Positions 9,240 to 22,076 of a stretch of DNA of 64,000 bases are shown piece after piece. The stretch's first letter is position 1. The number at the start of each line of letters is the position of its first letter. The stretch spans positions 1-64,000 of the forward strand of contig CAMDFK010000012.1 in the NCBI GenBank assembly GCA_945897465.1. Direction: 5' to 3'. The position numbers and the translations under genes are program-made. Under the pieces are notes generated by a model, which had not been told where the DNA came from, made no database searches, and saw only the letters and a program-made list of their open reading frames with translations. The stretch comes from Limnohabitans sp. Rim8 (GTDB lineage Bacteria; Pseudomonadota; Gammaproteobacteria; Burkholderiales; Burkholderiaceae_C).

Positions 9240-10034
9240 ATGAGCCAAATCCATCCAACGGCCATCATCAGCCCGGGGGCTGAGCTTGACACATCGGTGC
9301 GCGTGGGGCCTTATTCCGTGATCGGACCGCATGTGCGCATCGGCGCCGGCACCACTGTGGCCAGCCACTGCGTGATCGAGGGCCACACAACAATTGGCTG
9401 CGACAACCGGATTTTCCAGTTCAACTCGCTGGGCGCAGTGCCCCAAGACAAAAAGTACAACAACGAGCCGTGTGAGTTGGTGATCGGAGACCGCAACACG
9501 ATCCGCGAGTTTTGCACCTTCAACATCGGCTCGCCTGGCGACCGGGCCGTGACTTCGTTGGGCCACGACAACTGGATCATGGCCTATGTGCACTTGGCGC
9601 ACGACTGCCAAGTGGGCAACCACACGATTTTTGCCAACAACACCCAATTGGCCGGACATGTGGTCGTTGATGACTGGGTGATTTTGGGCGGCTTCACCGT
9701 GGTGCATCAGTTTTGCCGCATTGGGGCGCACAGTTTCACAGCCATGAACTCTTTGCTTTTTGCTGACCTGCCGCCTTTTGTGATGGCACAAGGGCAGCCC
9801 GCGCAAGCGCGTTCGATGAACTTTGAAGGTTTGCGTCGCCGTGGCTTTTCGGCTGAGCGCATCAGCGCCGTCAAGGCCATGCACAAAGTGCTGTACCGCG
9901 ATGGCTTGTCGCTTGGCGATGCCATGGTGCGCATGGGTGTTTTGGCTGCCGAAAAGCCTGAGGCCCAGCCCGATGTCGACATGATGCTCAGCTTTTTACA
10001 AGCGGCCTCACCCCAGCGCGGGATCGTGCGGTGA
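9240..10034 (+). CDS. lpxA: Acyl-[ACP]-UDP-N-acetylglucosamine O-acyltransferase
   Basis: LpxA catalyses the first step of lipid A synthesis, transferring a hydroxyacyl group to the 3-OH of UDP-GlcNAc. The 264-residue product has hexapeptide beta-helix repeats from [16 protein letters not shown] onward. The catalytic histidine is in [15 protein letters not shown], and the helical C-terminal domain is present. ATG 9240 gives the conserved MSQIHPTA start; the upstream extension of this frame overlaps fabZ and is not coding. The stop overlaps the lpxB start (GTGA). Confidence 0.96.
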   Translation: MSQIHPTAIISPGAELDTSVRVGPYSVIGPHVRIGAGTTVASHCVIEGHTTIGCDNRIFQFNSLGAVPQDKKYNNEPCELVIGDRNTIREFCTFNIGSPGDRAVTSLGHDNWIMAYVHLAHDCQVGNHTIFANNTQLAGHVVVDDWVILGGFTVVHQFCRIGAHSFTAMNSLLFADLPPFVMAQGQPAQARSMNFEGLRRRGFSAERISAVKAMHKVLYRDGLSLGDAMVRMGVLAAEKPEAQPDVDMMLSFLQAASPQRGIVR

Positions 10035-11209
10035 CCCAATCCGCCGATACACCCGTGCCCAAAGCCCCTGCGGGGGCTTTGTCCTTTGCCATGGTGGCTG
10101 GAGAAGCCTCGGGTGATTTGCTGGCGGGTTTGCTGATTCAGGGCCTGCATTTGCGCTGGCCTCAGGCGCAGGGTGTTGGCATTGGTGGGCCGCGGATGCA
10201 AGCGCAAGGTTTTGAAGCTTGGTGGCCACACGAAAAATTGGCCGTGCGCGGTTATGTCGAGGTGTTGCGCCATTACCGGGGCATCGTCGCCATTCGAGAT
10301 CAGCTGCGCCAACGTTTGCTGGCCCGGCCGCCCGATGTTTTCATCGGGGTGGATGCGCCCGATTTCAACCTCGATCTGGAAGCCCGTCTCAAATCCTCCG
10401 GCATCCCCACCGTCCATTTTGTTTGCCCATCGATCTGGGCGTGGCGCCCTGAGCGGATGGAGAAGATCCGCCGCAGTGTGGACCACATGCTCTGTATTTT
10501 TCCGTTTGAGCCAGCCCTCTTGGCCAAAGCCGGGGTGGAGGCCACCTATGTGGGGCACCCACTGGCTCAATCCATCCCCATGCACCCGGACCGCACGGCC
10601 GCTTGCCAAGCCTTGGGCTTGGATGCACAAAGGCCCGTGGTGGCGGTTTTGCCGGGCAGCAGGCAGTCGGAAATTGAATACCTGACGCCCCGCTTTGTGC
10701 AGGCCGCTCAACTCATGCAGCGTCAAAACACTGCGCTGCAATTTGTGTTGCCCGCCATCCCCAGCTTGTTGCCACGCATTCAGGCATTGGTCGATGCGCA
10801 AGGCGGTCTGCCCGGTTTGCATTTGATTCAAGGCCTGTCACACACGGTTTTGGCAGCCTGTGACGTGGCCCTGATTGCCAGCGGCACAGCCACCCTTGAG
10901 GCGGCTTTGTTCAAGCGGCCCATGGTGATTGGCTACCACATGAACTGGCTCAGCTGGCAAATCATGAAGCGCCAAAAGCTGCAGCCTTGGGTAGGTTTGC
11001 CCAACATTTTGAGCGCGGACTTTGTCGTGCCCGAGTTCTTGCAGGACCTTTGCACGCCCGAGGCCCTGGCCCGTGCTTGTCTGGACTGGTTGTCTGCACC
11101 TGACCGCGTGGATGCTTTGCAATCCCGTTTTGAACAATTGCACCTCACTTTGCAGCGGGACACAGCACAGATCTCGACCCATGCCCTCGAAAAAATCCTT
11201 TCGCGCTGA
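10031..11209 (+). CDS. lpxB: Lipid-A-disaccharide synthase
   Basis: LpxB condenses UDP-2,3-diacylglucosamine with lipid X to form the beta-1,6 lipid A disaccharide at the inner face of the inner membrane. The 392-residue GT19-family product shows [17 protein letters not shown] near the N terminus, [14 protein letters not shown], and the nucleotide-binding [18 protein letters not shown]. It starts with GTG at 10031, overlapping the lpxA stop by four bases. The 3' end overlaps the rnhB start by 29 bases in another frame, so the whole lpxD-rnhB block is tightly coupled. Confidence 0.95.
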   Translation: MTQSADTPVPKAPAGALSFAMVAGEASGDLLAGLLIQGLHLRWPQAQGVGIGGPRMQAQGFEAWWPHEKLAVRGYVEVLRHYRGIVAIRDQLRQRLLARPPDVFIGVDAPDFNLDLEARLKSSGIPTVHFVCPSIWAWRPERMEKIRRSVDHMLCIFPFEPALLAKAGVEATYVGHPLAQSIPMHPDRTAACQALGLDAQRPVVAVLPGSRQSEIEYLTPRFVQAAQLMQRQNTALQFVLPAIPSLLPRIQALVDAQGGLPGLHLIQGLSHTVLAACDVALIASGTATLEAALFKRPMVIGYHMNWLSWQIMKRQKLQPWVGLPNILSADFVVPEFLQDLCTPEALARACLDWLSAPDRVDALQSRFEQLHLTLQRDTAQISTHALEKILSR

Positions 11210-11798
11210 GCAAACCGCCTTGTATTTTGAAGTCTCCGGTTTGACCGCGGGGGTGGACGAGGCCGGGCGTGGGCCATTGGCCGGCCCGGTGGTAGCCGCT
11301 GCTGTGATCTTGGACGATTTGAACCCCATTCACGGTCTGAACGACTCCAAAAAACTCACGGCCAAGCGACGCGAGGCCTTGTTTGACGAAATCCGGGCGC
11401 GTGCTTTGTGCTGCGCCATTGCCGAGGCATCGGTGCAAGAAATTGATCAGTTCAATATTTTGCAAGCCACTATGCTGGCCATGAAGAGGGCCGTGGAAGG
11501 CTTGCGCTTGCCGCCTAAATTGGTGCTGGTCGATGGCAACCGCTTGCCCACCTTGTCGGTTCGTGCCGAAGCCATCGTCCAAGGCGATGGGCTGGTGCCC
11601 GCCATCTCGGCGGCTTCGATTTTGGCCAAAGTGCACCGCGACCGTTTGTGCGACGCGATGCACCAACAATACCCCTTGTATGGTTTTGACCAGCACAAGG
11701 GCTACGGCACAGCCCAGCATTTGGCGGCGTTGCAAGCGCACGGCCCGGCCGACTGCCACCGCATGACATTTGCCCCGGTGGCCAGGAGTGTGCGTTGA
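11181..11798 (+). CDS. rnhB: Ribonuclease HII
   Basis: RNase HII cuts RNA in RNA/DNA hybrids and starts ribonucleotide excision repair. The 205-residue product has the metal-binding signature [19 protein letters not shown] near residue 25, with the paired Asp-Glu. Further conserved blocks are [29 protein letters not shown] and [17 protein letters not shown] 11181 lies inside the end of lpxB; the longer upstream frame has no family similarity. It is followed by a TTGA overlap with the rRNA methyltransferase. Confidence 0.95.
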   Translation: MPSKKSFRAEQTALYFEVSGLTAGVDEAGRGPLAGPVVAAAVILDDLNPIHGLNDSKKLTAKRREALFDEIRARALCCAIAEASVQEIDQFNILQATMLAMKRAVEGLRLPPKLVLVDGNRLPTLSVRAEAIVQGDGLVPAISAASILAKVHRDRLCDAMHQQYPLYGFDQHKGYGTAQHLAALQAHGPADCHRMTFAPVARSVR

Positions 11799-12568
11799 AA
11801 CCGATCAGCTCGCGTGACAACCCACAGCTCAAAGCCTGGCGGCGCTTGGCCCAGGACAGCACGGCTTACCGTAAGTGGGGGCAGTTTTGGTTGGAAGGAG
11901 ATCACCTGTGCCGCGCCGCCTTGCAGCGCGGTGTACGTCCACTGCAGGTGGTGCTGACCGAGTCGTTTCAAGCCGAGCAGGGCGGCCAATGGCAGGGGCT
12001 GACCGATCAGGTGTATGTGGTGCCCGATGCCTTGTTTGCCAGCCTAAGTGGCCTGGAGTCACCGGCCCGCATGGGGTTTGTGGTGGCGTGGCAGGTGGCC
12101 CATGAGGTGCTGCCTGATGTCCCCACTGTCGTGCTGGACCGTTTGCAGGACGCAGGCAATGTGGGGGCTATTTTGCGTTGTGCTTCGGCCTTCGGTTACC
12201 GCCAGGTGCTGGCCATCAAGGGCACAGCGGCCATGTGGTCACCCAAGGTGCTGCGCTCGGGCATGGGGGCGCATTTTGGTCTGTATTTGATCGAGGCAAT
12301 CGGCGAGGCCGATGTAGCGGGTTTACAGTTGCCATTGCTCACCACCAGCTCCCACGAAGGGCCGTTTTTGCACGACTTGCTGCAAGCGGGAGATTTGCCC
12401 CAAAAGTGTGCGTGGGTCTTCGGTCATGAAGGCCAGGGCGTCAGTGCCAGCCTGATGGCCATGGCTCACCATCAGGTGCGCATTGCCCAACCGGGCGGGG
12501 AAGAGTCTCTCAATGTGGCCACGGCAGCGGCCATTTGCCTGCACGCCAGCGCCACCGCCGGTTCTTGA
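11795..12568 (+). CDS. TrmH/SpoU-family RNA 2'-O-methyltransferase
   Basis: This 257-residue protein is a SPOUT-class methyltransferase. An N-terminal substrate-binding domain (about residues 1-100) is followed by the catalytic domain. Its three SpoU motifs are [18 protein letters not shown], the [12 protein letters not shown] segment, and [18 protein letters not shown] at the knot. Members of this family methylate ribose in 23S rRNA or tRNA; the exact nucleotide target cannot be read from sequence. TTG 11795 overlaps the rnhB stop and is preceded by AGGAG. It is the last gene of the lipid A/rnhB block. Confidence 0.88.
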   Translation: MKPISSRDNPQLKAWRRLAQDSTAYRKWGQFWLEGDHLCRAALQRGVRPLQVVLTESFQAEQGGQWQGLTDQVYVVPDALFASLSGLESPARMGFVVAWQVAHEVLPDVPTVVLDRLQDAGNVGAILRCASAFGYRQVLAIKGTAAMWSPKVLRSGMGAHFGLYLIEAIGEADVAGLQLPLLTTSSHEGPFLHDLLQAGDLPQKCAWVFGHEGQGVSASLMAMAHHQVRIAQPGGEESLNVATAAAICLHASATAGS

Positions 12569-12634
12569 GCACTTTCGCGCATTGCGTGTCAGTCATGGAT
12601 GGTCAAAGGTCAGGGTTTTCGAGTGGTACTCGGC

Positions 12635-12640
12635 TACAAT
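12635..12640 (+). promoter_or_regulatory. Candidate -10 element for carAB
   Basis: TACAAT at 12635-12640 lies in the 199-bp gap between the methyltransferase and carA, in the context GGCTACAATAGTGGGC. No good -35 is seen at 16-18 bp. If used, it gives a leader of about 120 nt before the GTG start of carA, long enough for pyrimidine- or arginine-linked control, but I see no defined riboswitch. Confidence 0.35.
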
Positions 12641-12767
12641 AGTGGGCTTTCCCGCATCAACCTGTACGCCACAGTCCATCCCAGGCCCCTTCCTCGAACA
12701 AGCAGCCAAAAAGAGATCGCATCTCTGATGAGCGCTGAGGCGTACCCGAACTATTCCGGAGAACCCA

Positions 12768-13931
12768 GTGCTTTTGTCTCTTCAGGGAATCTTCCCGCCC
12801 GCCATCTTGGCGCTCGCAGACGGCACGGTCTTTCTCGGCAATTCGATCGGAGCCACCGGCTCCAGCGCCGGCGAAGTGGTGTTCAACACCTCGCTCACCG
12901 GCTACCAGGAAATCCTCACCGACCCCAGCTATTGCCAGCAGATCGTTACCCTGACGTACCCGCACATCGGCAACTATGGCGTCAACGTAGAAGACATCGA
13001 ATCCGATAAAGTCCATGCCGCAGGCCTCATCATCAAAGACCTGCCTTTGGTGGCAAGCAACTTCCGCTCCAGCCAAACCTTGTCGTCCTATCTGGGGGAT
13101 GCAGGTGCCGTGGCCATTGCCAACATCGACACCCGCCAACTGACCCGCATCTTGCGCACCAAGGGGGCCCAAAACGGGGCCATCGTAGGCTTGGCCAAAG
13201 GCCAAGTGGTCACCCAAGCGCTCATTGACCAGGCGATCGCCGCAGCCAAGGCGGCTCCCAACATGGCGGGCCTCGATTTGGCGCAACAAGTCACCGTGGC
13301 CCAGCCTTACGACTGGTCCCAAACCGAGTGGCAATTGGGTTCTGGTTATGGCACGCAGACCGCCCCAAAGTTCCATGTGGTGGCCTACGACTTCGGTATG
13401 AAGAAAAACATCTTGCGCATGCTGGCTGAGCGTGGCTGCAAAGTCACCGTGGTGCCAGCCAAGACACCCGCCGCCCAAGTGCTCCAACACAAACCCGATG
13501 GCATCTTTTTGTCAAACGGCCCCGGCGACCCGCAGCCCTGCGACTACGCGATTGCGGCAGCTGCCGAGTTGATCGAAACCGGCATCCCCACCTTCGGCAT
13601 TTGCTTGGGCCACCAGATCATGGCTTTGGCCAGTGGTGCCAAGACCTTCAAGATGAAGTTTGGCCACCACGGTGCAAACCACCCCGTCAAAGACCTGGAT
13701 TCCGGCCGCGTGTCCATCACCAGCCAAAACCATGGTTTTGCAGTGGACGAAAAGTCTTTACCCGCCAACCTGCGTGCCACACACGTGTCTTTGTTTGACG
13801 GTACTTTGCAGGGCTTGGCCCGCACCGACAAGCCTGCGTTCTGTTTTCAGGGTCACCCCGAAGCGTCGCCTGGCCCCCACGACATTGCTTACCTCTTTGA
13901 CCGCTTCATCAACTTGATGGAGGCGAAATAA
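12768..13931 (+). CDS. carA: Carbamoyl-phosphate synthase small subunit
   Basis: CarA is the glutamine amidotransferase subunit that passes ammonia to CarB for carbamoyl phosphate, which feeds arginine and pyrimidine synthesis. The 387-residue product has the N-terminal CPSase domain ([33 protein letters not shown]). Its class I glutaminase domain has the nucleophile in [12 protein letters not shown] and the histidine-glutamate pair in [13 protein letters not shown]. The GTG start at 12768 has a GGAGAA site upstream. carB follows after one base. Confidence 0.96.
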   Translation: MLLSLQGIFPPAILALADGTVFLGNSIGATGSSAGEVVFNTSLTGYQEILTDPSYCQQIVTLTYPHIGNYGVNVEDIESDKVHAAGLIIKDLPLVASNFRSSQTLSSYLGDAGAVAIANIDTRQLTRILRTKGAQNGAIVGLAKGQVVTQALIDQAIAAAKAAPNMAGLDLAQQVTVAQPYDWSQTEWQLGSGYGTQTAPKFHVVAYDFGMKKNILRMLAERGCKVTVVPAKTPAAQVLQHKPDGIFLSNGPGDPQPCDYAIAAAAELIETGIPTFGICLGHQIMALASGAKTFKMKFGHHGANHPVKDLDSGRVSITSQNHGFAVDEKSLPANLRATHVSLFDGTLQGLARTDKPAFCFQGHPEASPGPHDIAYLFDRFINLMEAK

Positions 13932-13932
13932 C

Positions 13933-17193
<3,261 letters not shown>

Positions 17194-17250
17194 ACCCAGA
17201 CCTTTGGCCCAGCGCTCCTGATGGAGTGCAAGGCATAATGCTGGCATTGA

Positions 17251-17283
17251 CCGCCGAGTTTCAAAACTCGGCGGTTTGCTTTT
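17251..17283 (+). terminator. Hairpin between carB and greA
   Basis: The 24-nt inverted repeat 17251-17274 (CCGCCGAGTTT with AAACTCGGCGG, minimal loop) is followed by TTTGCTTTT (17275-17283). It lies 57 nt after the carB stop and just before the greA ribosome-binding site. It looks like an intrinsic terminator for carAB, with an imperfect T-tract; partial read-through into greA is possible. Confidence 0.65.
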
Positions 17284-17295
17284 GGAGAACCGAAC

Positions 17296-17772
17296 ATGTC
17301 AACCATCCCGATCACCCAACGCGGTGCTGAAAAACTCAAGGACGAGTTGCACCGACTCAAAACGGTGGACCGCCCCGGCGTGATCCAGGCCATTGCCGAG
17401 GCGCGTGCTCAGGGCGACCTGAGTGAGAACGCCGAATACGACGCGGCCAAAGACCGTCAGGGCTTCATCGAAGGCCGGATTCAGGAAATCGAAAGCAAGC
17501 TGTCGGCCGCACAGATCATCGACCCGGCGTCGGTGGATGCGGGAGGCCGCGTGGTCTTTGGGACCACCGTCGAGTTGGAAGACGAGAGCACAGGCGAAGC
17601 GGTGACTTACCAGATTGTGGGTGAGGACGAGGCCGACTTGAAGCTGGGCTTGATCAATATCAGCAGCCCGATTGCACGCGCCTTGATTGGCAAAGAAGAG
17701 GGCGATGTGGCCGAAGTGCAGGCGCCAGGGGGCGTGCGCCGTTACGAGATCGTGGGCGTGTCCTATATTTGA
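17296..17772 (+). CDS. greA: Transcription elongation factor GreA
   Basis: GreA rescues backtracked RNA polymerase by stimulating transcript cleavage through the secondary channel. The 158-residue product has the N-terminal antiparallel coiled coil. The tip acidic region is [20 protein letters not shown], and the C-terminal FKBP-like domain includes [14 protein letters not shown]. Length is exactly family-typical. ATG 17296 is preceded by GGAGAA. It follows carB, a common betaproteobacterial arrangement. Confidence 0.97.
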   Translation: MSTIPITQRGAEKLKDELHRLKTVDRPGVIQAIAEARAQGDLSENAEYDAAKDRQGFIEGRIQEIESKLSAAQIIDPASVDAGGRVVFGTTVELEDESTGEAVTYQIVGEDEADLKLGLINISSPIARALIGKEEGDVAEVQAPGGVRRYEIVGVSYI

Positions 17773-17853
17773 GCCCAAACAAAGGGCGCTGTTTGGCGGC
17801 CTTTGTGGGGGGTGTCACCCCCTGTGTAGGCGCTGTCATTGGCGCTGGAGCTG

Positions 17854-18327
17854 TCAGTCGTGGCGGCCTTTTTTGACCGATTTCTGCTTGGGCTTGGCCC
17901 GCTTGATCTGTCCGCCAGCGGCCAGGCGCTGGTTGCCCAGCACACGAACGGTTTTGACTTCAGGCCGCTGACCGCCCCGTGTGCTGTATTTGAGGATCTT
18001 GAAGTCGCGAGGACCGGCTTTGCGGTCGTCGTCGTGCTCTTTGAATTTTTCGGGCTGCGGACGCCAAAGGATCAGCAATTTGCCAATGTGCTGGATGGGC
18101 GCGGCGCTGAGTTGATCGGCCAGTTGCGCGAACATGGCCTCGCGTGCAGCGCGGTCATCGCCCAGCACGCGGATCTTGATCAAGCCGTGGGCGTTCAGGG
18201 CTGCTTCGGATTCCTTGATGACGGCAGGGGTCAGGCCATCACCGCCGATCATGACGACCGGATCCAGATGGTGGGCATCGGCGCGAAAAACTTTGCGCTC
18301 GGCAGGAGTGAGTTGTATTTGGGGCAT
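17854..18327 (-). CDS. yhbY: YhbY-type CRM-domain RNA-binding protein with basic C-terminal extension
   Basis: YhbY proteins bind pre-50S particles through a CRM domain and take part in ribosome assembly. The first ~97 residues match the family, with LTPAERKVFRADAHHLDPVV and the GxxG-like loop IGGDGLTPAV near residue 28. The remaining ~60 residues form a basic tail ending KPKQKSVKKGRHD, longer than the compact ~97-residue E. coli protein. It is divergent from rlmE with only 30 bp between the starts, and both act on the large ribosomal subunit. The upstream -10-like element is so close that the mRNA may be leaderless. Confidence 0.88.
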   Translation of the reverse strand: MPQIQLTPAERKVFRADAHHLDPVVMIGGDGLTPAVIKESEAALNAHGLIKIRVLGDDRAAREAMFAQLADQLSAAPIQHIGKLLILWRPQPEKFKEHDDDRKAGPRDFKILKYSTRGGQRPEVKTVRVLGNQRLAAGGQIKRAKPKQKSVKKGRHD

Positions 18328-18341
18328 CCCCTATTATCCCC
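18328..18341. promoter_or_regulatory. Symmetric -10 element shared by yhbY and rlmE
   Basis: The 14-bp block CCCCTATTATCCCC reads TATTAT (18332-18337) towards rlmE and GATAAT (18338-18333) towards yhbY. Transcription would start near 18344 for rlmE, leaving a short leader with an AAGGA site. It would start close to the yhbY ATG in the other direction. No good -35 is visible for either direction, so this is a proposal from symmetry and position. Confidence 0.4.
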
Positions 18342-18357
18342 GTAAGGACCCGAAAGC

Positions 18358-19020
18358 ATGAAAGTCAAAACCAAAAGTAAAAAGGTCAACAAAGCCTGGT
18401 TGAACGACCATGTGAACGACACCTACGTGAAACTGGCCCTGAAAGAGGGTTACCGGGCGCGAGCCGCTTACAAACTCAAAGAAATCGACGAGACCTTGGG
18501 CCTGATCCGACCCGGTGATCTGGTGGTGGACTTGGGCTCGGCCCCCGGCGCATGGAGTCAGTACCTGCGCCGCCGCTTGTCACCCGAAGGTGCGGCCGTG
18601 GGCGAACTCAACGGCAGCATCATCGCGCTGGACATTCTGCCCATGGAACCGGTGGAGGGGGTGCAGTTCATTCAGGGGGATTTTCGCGAAAACGAAGTGG
18701 CCACTCTGCTGGAAGCGGCCTTGCAAGGGCGTCAAGCCGATGTGGTGGTGTCCGACATGGCGCCCAATTTGTCGGGCATCGAATCGTCAGATTCGGCGCG
18801 AGTCCAACATTTGATCGGGCTGGCGGTGGAATTTGCCCAAAACCACATGAAGCCGCAGGGGGCTTTGGTGGTCAAGGTCTTCCATGGCAGCGGCTACAGC
18901 CAGATCGTCAAGATGTTCAAGGAGACCTTCAAGGTGGTCAAGCCGATCAAGCCCAAATCTTCCCGGGACAAGTCTTCGGAGACTTTTTTGGTGGGTATGG
19001 GCTTGATTCAAGGTGCTTGA
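18358..19020 (+). CDS. rlmE: 23S rRNA 2'-O-ribose methyltransferase RlmE (FtsJ/RrmJ)
   Basis: RlmE methylates a uridine of the 23S rRNA A-loop (U2552 in E. coli) in the pre-50S particle and is heat-shock induced in E. coli. The 220-residue Rossmann-fold protein has the SAM motif [15 protein letters not shown] near residue 58. The catalytic K-D-K-E set lies in [29 protein letters not shown] and [13 protein letters not shown] 18358 has AAGGA upstream. It is followed by ftsH, the same pairing as in E. coli. Confidence 0.95.
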   Translation: MKVKTKSKKVNKAWLNDHVNDTYVKLALKEGYRARAAYKLKEIDETLGLIRPGDLVVDLGSAPGAWSQYLRRRLSPEGAAVGELNGSIIALDILPMEPVEGVQFIQGDFRENEVATLLEAALQGRQADVVVSDMAPNLSGIESSDSARVQHLIGLAVEFAQNHMKPQGALVVKVFHGSGYSQIVKMFKETFKVVKPIKPKSSRDKSSETFLVGMGLIQGA

Positions 19021-19125
19021 TGTCTTAAATCCGAGCTTTTTGAGGGCCAAACCCTTTGCTTGTGTCGCCAAGGCTTCAGGCAGGCCTAAAATGGTGACAA
19101 ACATCATTTTCGATTGGAGTTTCGC

Positions 19126-21042
19126 TTGAATAACCCTTGGTTTTCCAAAGTTGCCGTCTGGATGGTGATTGCCATGGTGCTGTTCACCTTGTTCAAACAA
19201 TTTGATAACCGCGGCGTCGCTGGTGCGAACGCCATAGGCTATTCTGATTTTTTGGAAGAAGTTCGCAGCAACAGGATCAAGAGCGCCACGATTTCCGAAA
19301 GCCCAGGTGGCACTGAAATCTTGGCTGTCACGGTCGATGATCGACGCATCAAGACCACGGCCACTTACTTGGATCGTGGTTTGGTGGGTGATTTGATCAG
19401 CAGCGGTATCAAGTTCGATGTCAAGCCGCGCGAAGAAGGCTCCTTGCTCATGACCTTGCTGGTCAGCTGGGGGCCCATGCTTTTGCTCATTGGCGTTTGG
19501 GTCTACTTCATGCGCCAGATGCAAGGCGGCGGCAAGGGCGGGGCGTTCAGTTTTGGCAAATCCAAGGCCCGCATGATGGACGAGAACAACAACAACACCA
19601 CGTTTGCAGATGTGGCCGGTTGTGACGAGGCCAAGGAAGAAGTCAAAGAAGTGGTGGACTTCCTGAAGGACCCTCAGCGCTTCCAGAAGTTGGGCGGTCG
19701 CATTCCCCGCGGTTTGTTGTTGGTGGGGCCTCCCGGAACCGGCAAAACCCTGCTCGCCAAGAGCATCGCTGGCGAAGCCAAAGTGCCTTTTTTCAGCATT
19801 TCTGGTTCTGACTTTGTCGAGATGTTTGTAGGCGTGGGTGCATCCCGTGTTCGCGACATGTTTGAAAACGCGAAAAAGAACGCGCCTTGCATCATTTTCA
19901 TTGACGAAATCGACGCGGTCGGTCGCCAGCGTGGCGCAGGCCTGGGTGGCGGCAACGATGAGCGCGAGCAAACCCTCAACCAGATGTTGGTCGAGATGGA
20001 CGGCTTTGAAACCAATTTGGGTGTGATCGTTGTGGCGGCCACCAACCGACCGGACATCCTGGACGCAGCTCTGTTGCGCCCAGGCCGTTTTGACCGGCAG
20101 GTCTATGTGACCTTGCCCGACATCCGTGGTCGTGAGCAAATCCTGAATGTGCACATGCGCAAGGTCCCGATTGGCCAAGACGTGAACGCCGCTGTGATCG
20201 CCCGTGGTACGCCCGGCATGAGTGGCGCCGATCTGGCGAACCTGTGCAACGAGGCTGCCTTGATGGCTGCGCGTCGCAACGCCCGCGTCGTCGAGATGGT
20301 GGACTTTGAGAAAGCCAAAGACAAGATCCTCATGGGTCCCGAGCGCAAGAGCATGGTCATGCCTGAGGAAGAGCGCCGTAACACGGCCTACCATGAAGCA
20401 GGACATGCCCTGATTGGTAATTTGCTGCCCAAGTGCGATCCGGTGCACAAGGTCACCATAATTCCCCGTGGCCGAGCCCTGGGTGTGACCATGAGCTTGC
20501 CCGAGAAAGACCGCTACAGCTATGACAAGGAATTCATGTTGAACCAGATCAGCATGCTCTTTGGTGGGCGGATTGCAGAAGAGGTCTTCATGAACCAGAT
20601 GACCACGGGTGCCAGCAACGACTTCGAGCGAGCCACCTCCATTGCCCGTGACATGGTCATGCGTTATGGCATGACCGATGCCCTGGGTCCGATGGTCTAT
20701 GCCGAAAACGAAGGTGAAGTGTTCCTGGGCCGTTCGGTCACCAAAACCACCAATATGAGTGAGTCCACCATGCAAAAGGTCGACTTGGAAGTTCGCCGCA
20801 TCATCGACGAGCAATACAGCCTGGCCCGTCGTTTGATCGAGGAGCACAGTGACCAGATGCACGCCATGGCGAAGGCCTTGCTCGAGTGGGAAACCATTGA
20901 CAAAGATCAGATTGCGGACATCATGGCGGGCCGTGATCCTTTGCCGCCCAAGGACTGGACACCCCGTACTCCACCTTCAGGTGGCGGCCAGGGCGGCGGG
21001 ACACCCTCGGTTCAACCGGAACCTGCCACTACAGCGGCTTGA
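19126..21042 (+). CDS. ftsH: ATP-dependent zinc metalloprotease FtsH
   Basis: FtsH is the hexameric inner-membrane AAA+ protease that degrades regulators such as LpxC and sigma-32 and unassembled membrane proteins. The 638-residue product has two N-terminal membrane helices around a periplasmic domain. Walker A is GPPGTGKT at about 202-209, Walker B is IIFIDEID, and the zinc-protease motif HEAGH is at 423-427. TTG 19126 was chosen because it gives the usual [12 protein letters not shown] start with GGAG at correct spacing; TTG 19114 would overlap that site. It follows rlmE. Confidence 0.96.
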   Translation: MNNPWFSKVAVWMVIAMVLFTLFKQFDNRGVAGANAIGYSDFLEEVRSNRIKSATISESPGGTEILAVTVDDRRIKTTATYLDRGLVGDLISSGIKFDVKPREEGSLLMTLLVSWGPMLLLIGVWVYFMRQMQGGGKGGAFSFGKSKARMMDENNNNTTFADVAGCDEAKEEVKEVVDFLKDPQRFQKLGGRIPRGLLLVGPPGTGKTLLAKSIAGEAKVPFFSISGSDFVEMFVGVGASRVRDMFENAKKNAPCIIFIDEIDAVGRQRGAGLGGGNDEREQTLNQMLVEMDGFETNLGVIVVAATNRPDILDAALLRPGRFDRQVYVTLPDIRGREQILNVHMRKVPIGQDVNAAVIARGTPGMSGADLANLCNEAALMAARRNARVVEMVDFEKAKDKILMGPERKSMVMPEEERRNTAYHEAGHALIGNLLPKCDPVHKVTIIPRGRALGVTMSLPEKDRYSYDKEFMLNQISMLFGGRIAEEVFMNQMTTGASNDFERATSIARDMVMRYGMTDALGPMVYAENEGEVFLGRSVTKTTNMSESTMQKVDLEVRRIIDEQYSLARRLIEEHSDQMHAMAKALLEWETIDKDQIADIMAGRDPLPPKDWTPRTPPSGGGQGGGTPSVQPEPATTAA

Positions 21043-21064
21043 TATTTCAATCGCCGTTCAATCA

Positions 21065-21089
21065 ACGGGGCCGTTTGGCCCCGTTTTTT
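21065..21089 (+). terminator. Intrinsic terminator after ftsH
   Basis: The stem ACGGGGCC (21065-21072) pairs perfectly with GGCCCCGT (21077-21084), loop GTTT, followed by six T. It lies just after the ftsH stop and 15 nt before the folP start, so folP either depends on read-through or on a promoter not visible here. Confidence 0.85.
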
Positions 21090-21103
21090 ATGGAAGCCAG
21101 TTG

Positions 21104-21991
21104 ATGGACCCTCAACTTCATCGCCCCGATACTCCTTTGCGTTGGCAAACCACACGTTTTGATTTGGACCTGTCTCGGCCCCAAATCATGGGCATCGTCA
21201 ACCTGACGCCAGACTCTTTTTCCGATGGTGGGCAATGCTTTGACACCACTGCTGGATTGCGCCATGCGGAGCAACTGCTGCGCGATGGTGCCGATATTTT
21301 GGATGTAGGCGCCGAGTCCACACGTCCGGGCGCGGAGGTGGTGCCATTGGCGCAGGAACTGGCCCGGCTGGTGCCTTTTTTGAAAGAGGCGGTGCGTTGG
21401 CAGGTCCCCATCTCCGTCGACACCTACAAACCCGAAGTGATGCAAACCGTGCTCGATGGTGGGGTGGACATCATCAACGATGTTTGGGCCTTGCGCCAAC
21501 CGGGGGCTGAGCAGGTGGTGGCCGCCCATCGAGCCTGCGGCGTTTGCCTGATGCACATGCACCGAGACCCACAGACCATGCAAACCGAACCCATGACGGG
21601 CGACGTTTTGCGTGCCGTGGAAAAATTTTTGCGTGAGCGTCTGGACACACTGCGGAGCATGGGCGTGTCCTCGTCCCGATTGGTGGTTGATCCCGGGATT
21701 GGTTTTGGCAAAACGGTGGCCCAAAATTTCCAATTGCTCGCTCTCCAGGCCGATTTGTTAGGTTTGGGCTGCCCCGTTCTGGCGGGTTGGTCCCGAAAGT
21801 CGGCCTTGGGCGCAGCGCTTGTCCATGATGGGCAAGTACCAGAACCTGCAAAGCGGCAAGTGGCCAGTGTGGCGGCAGCCCTTTTGGCGCTTGAGCGTGG
21901 GGCTTCGGTGGTGCGGGTGCACGATGTCAAAGAAACCGCCGAGGCCATTCAGATTTGGCTGGCCATGCATCAACACGCTGAAGCGCGATGA
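21104..21991 (+). CDS. folP: Dihydropteroate synthase
   Basis: FolP condenses p-aminobenzoate with dihydropterin pyrophosphate in folate synthesis and is the sulfonamide target. The 295-residue TIM-barrel protein has both family signatures: IMGIVNLTPDSFSDGG near residue 28 and DVGAESTRPGAEVV near residue 67. The pterin/PPi-binding DPGIGFGKTVAQN is also present. ATG 21104 has a GGAAG site. The frame stays open upstream inside ftsH but without family similarity. The ftsH-folP-glmM order is the classical proteobacterial one. Confidence 0.95.
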   Translation: MDPQLHRPDTPLRWQTTRFDLDLSRPQIMGIVNLTPDSFSDGGQCFDTTAGLRHAEQLLRDGADILDVGAESTRPGAEVVPLAQELARLVPFLKEAVRWQVPISVDTYKPEVMQTVLDGGVDIINDVWALRQPGAEQVVAAHRACGVCLMHMHRDPQTMQTEPMTGDVLRAVEKFLRERLDTLRSMGVSSSRLVVDPGIGFGKTVAQNFQLLALQADLLGLGCPVLAGWSRKSALGAALVHDGQVPEPAKRQVASVAAALLALERGASVVRVHDVKETAEAIQIWLAMHQHAEAR

Positions 21992-22076
21992 GCCGCGAAG
22001 TGTCCGAGGGCTGCGACGATCCGAGCCGGATTGAAGGACTAAAATCCAAAGCTCATTAAAAAAATCAGGATTGTTC

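Noticed and set aside
18787..20862. 691-codon open frame on the minus strand opposite ftsH
   Set aside because: Antisense shadow of a highly conserved gene; no ribosome-binding site or family similarity.
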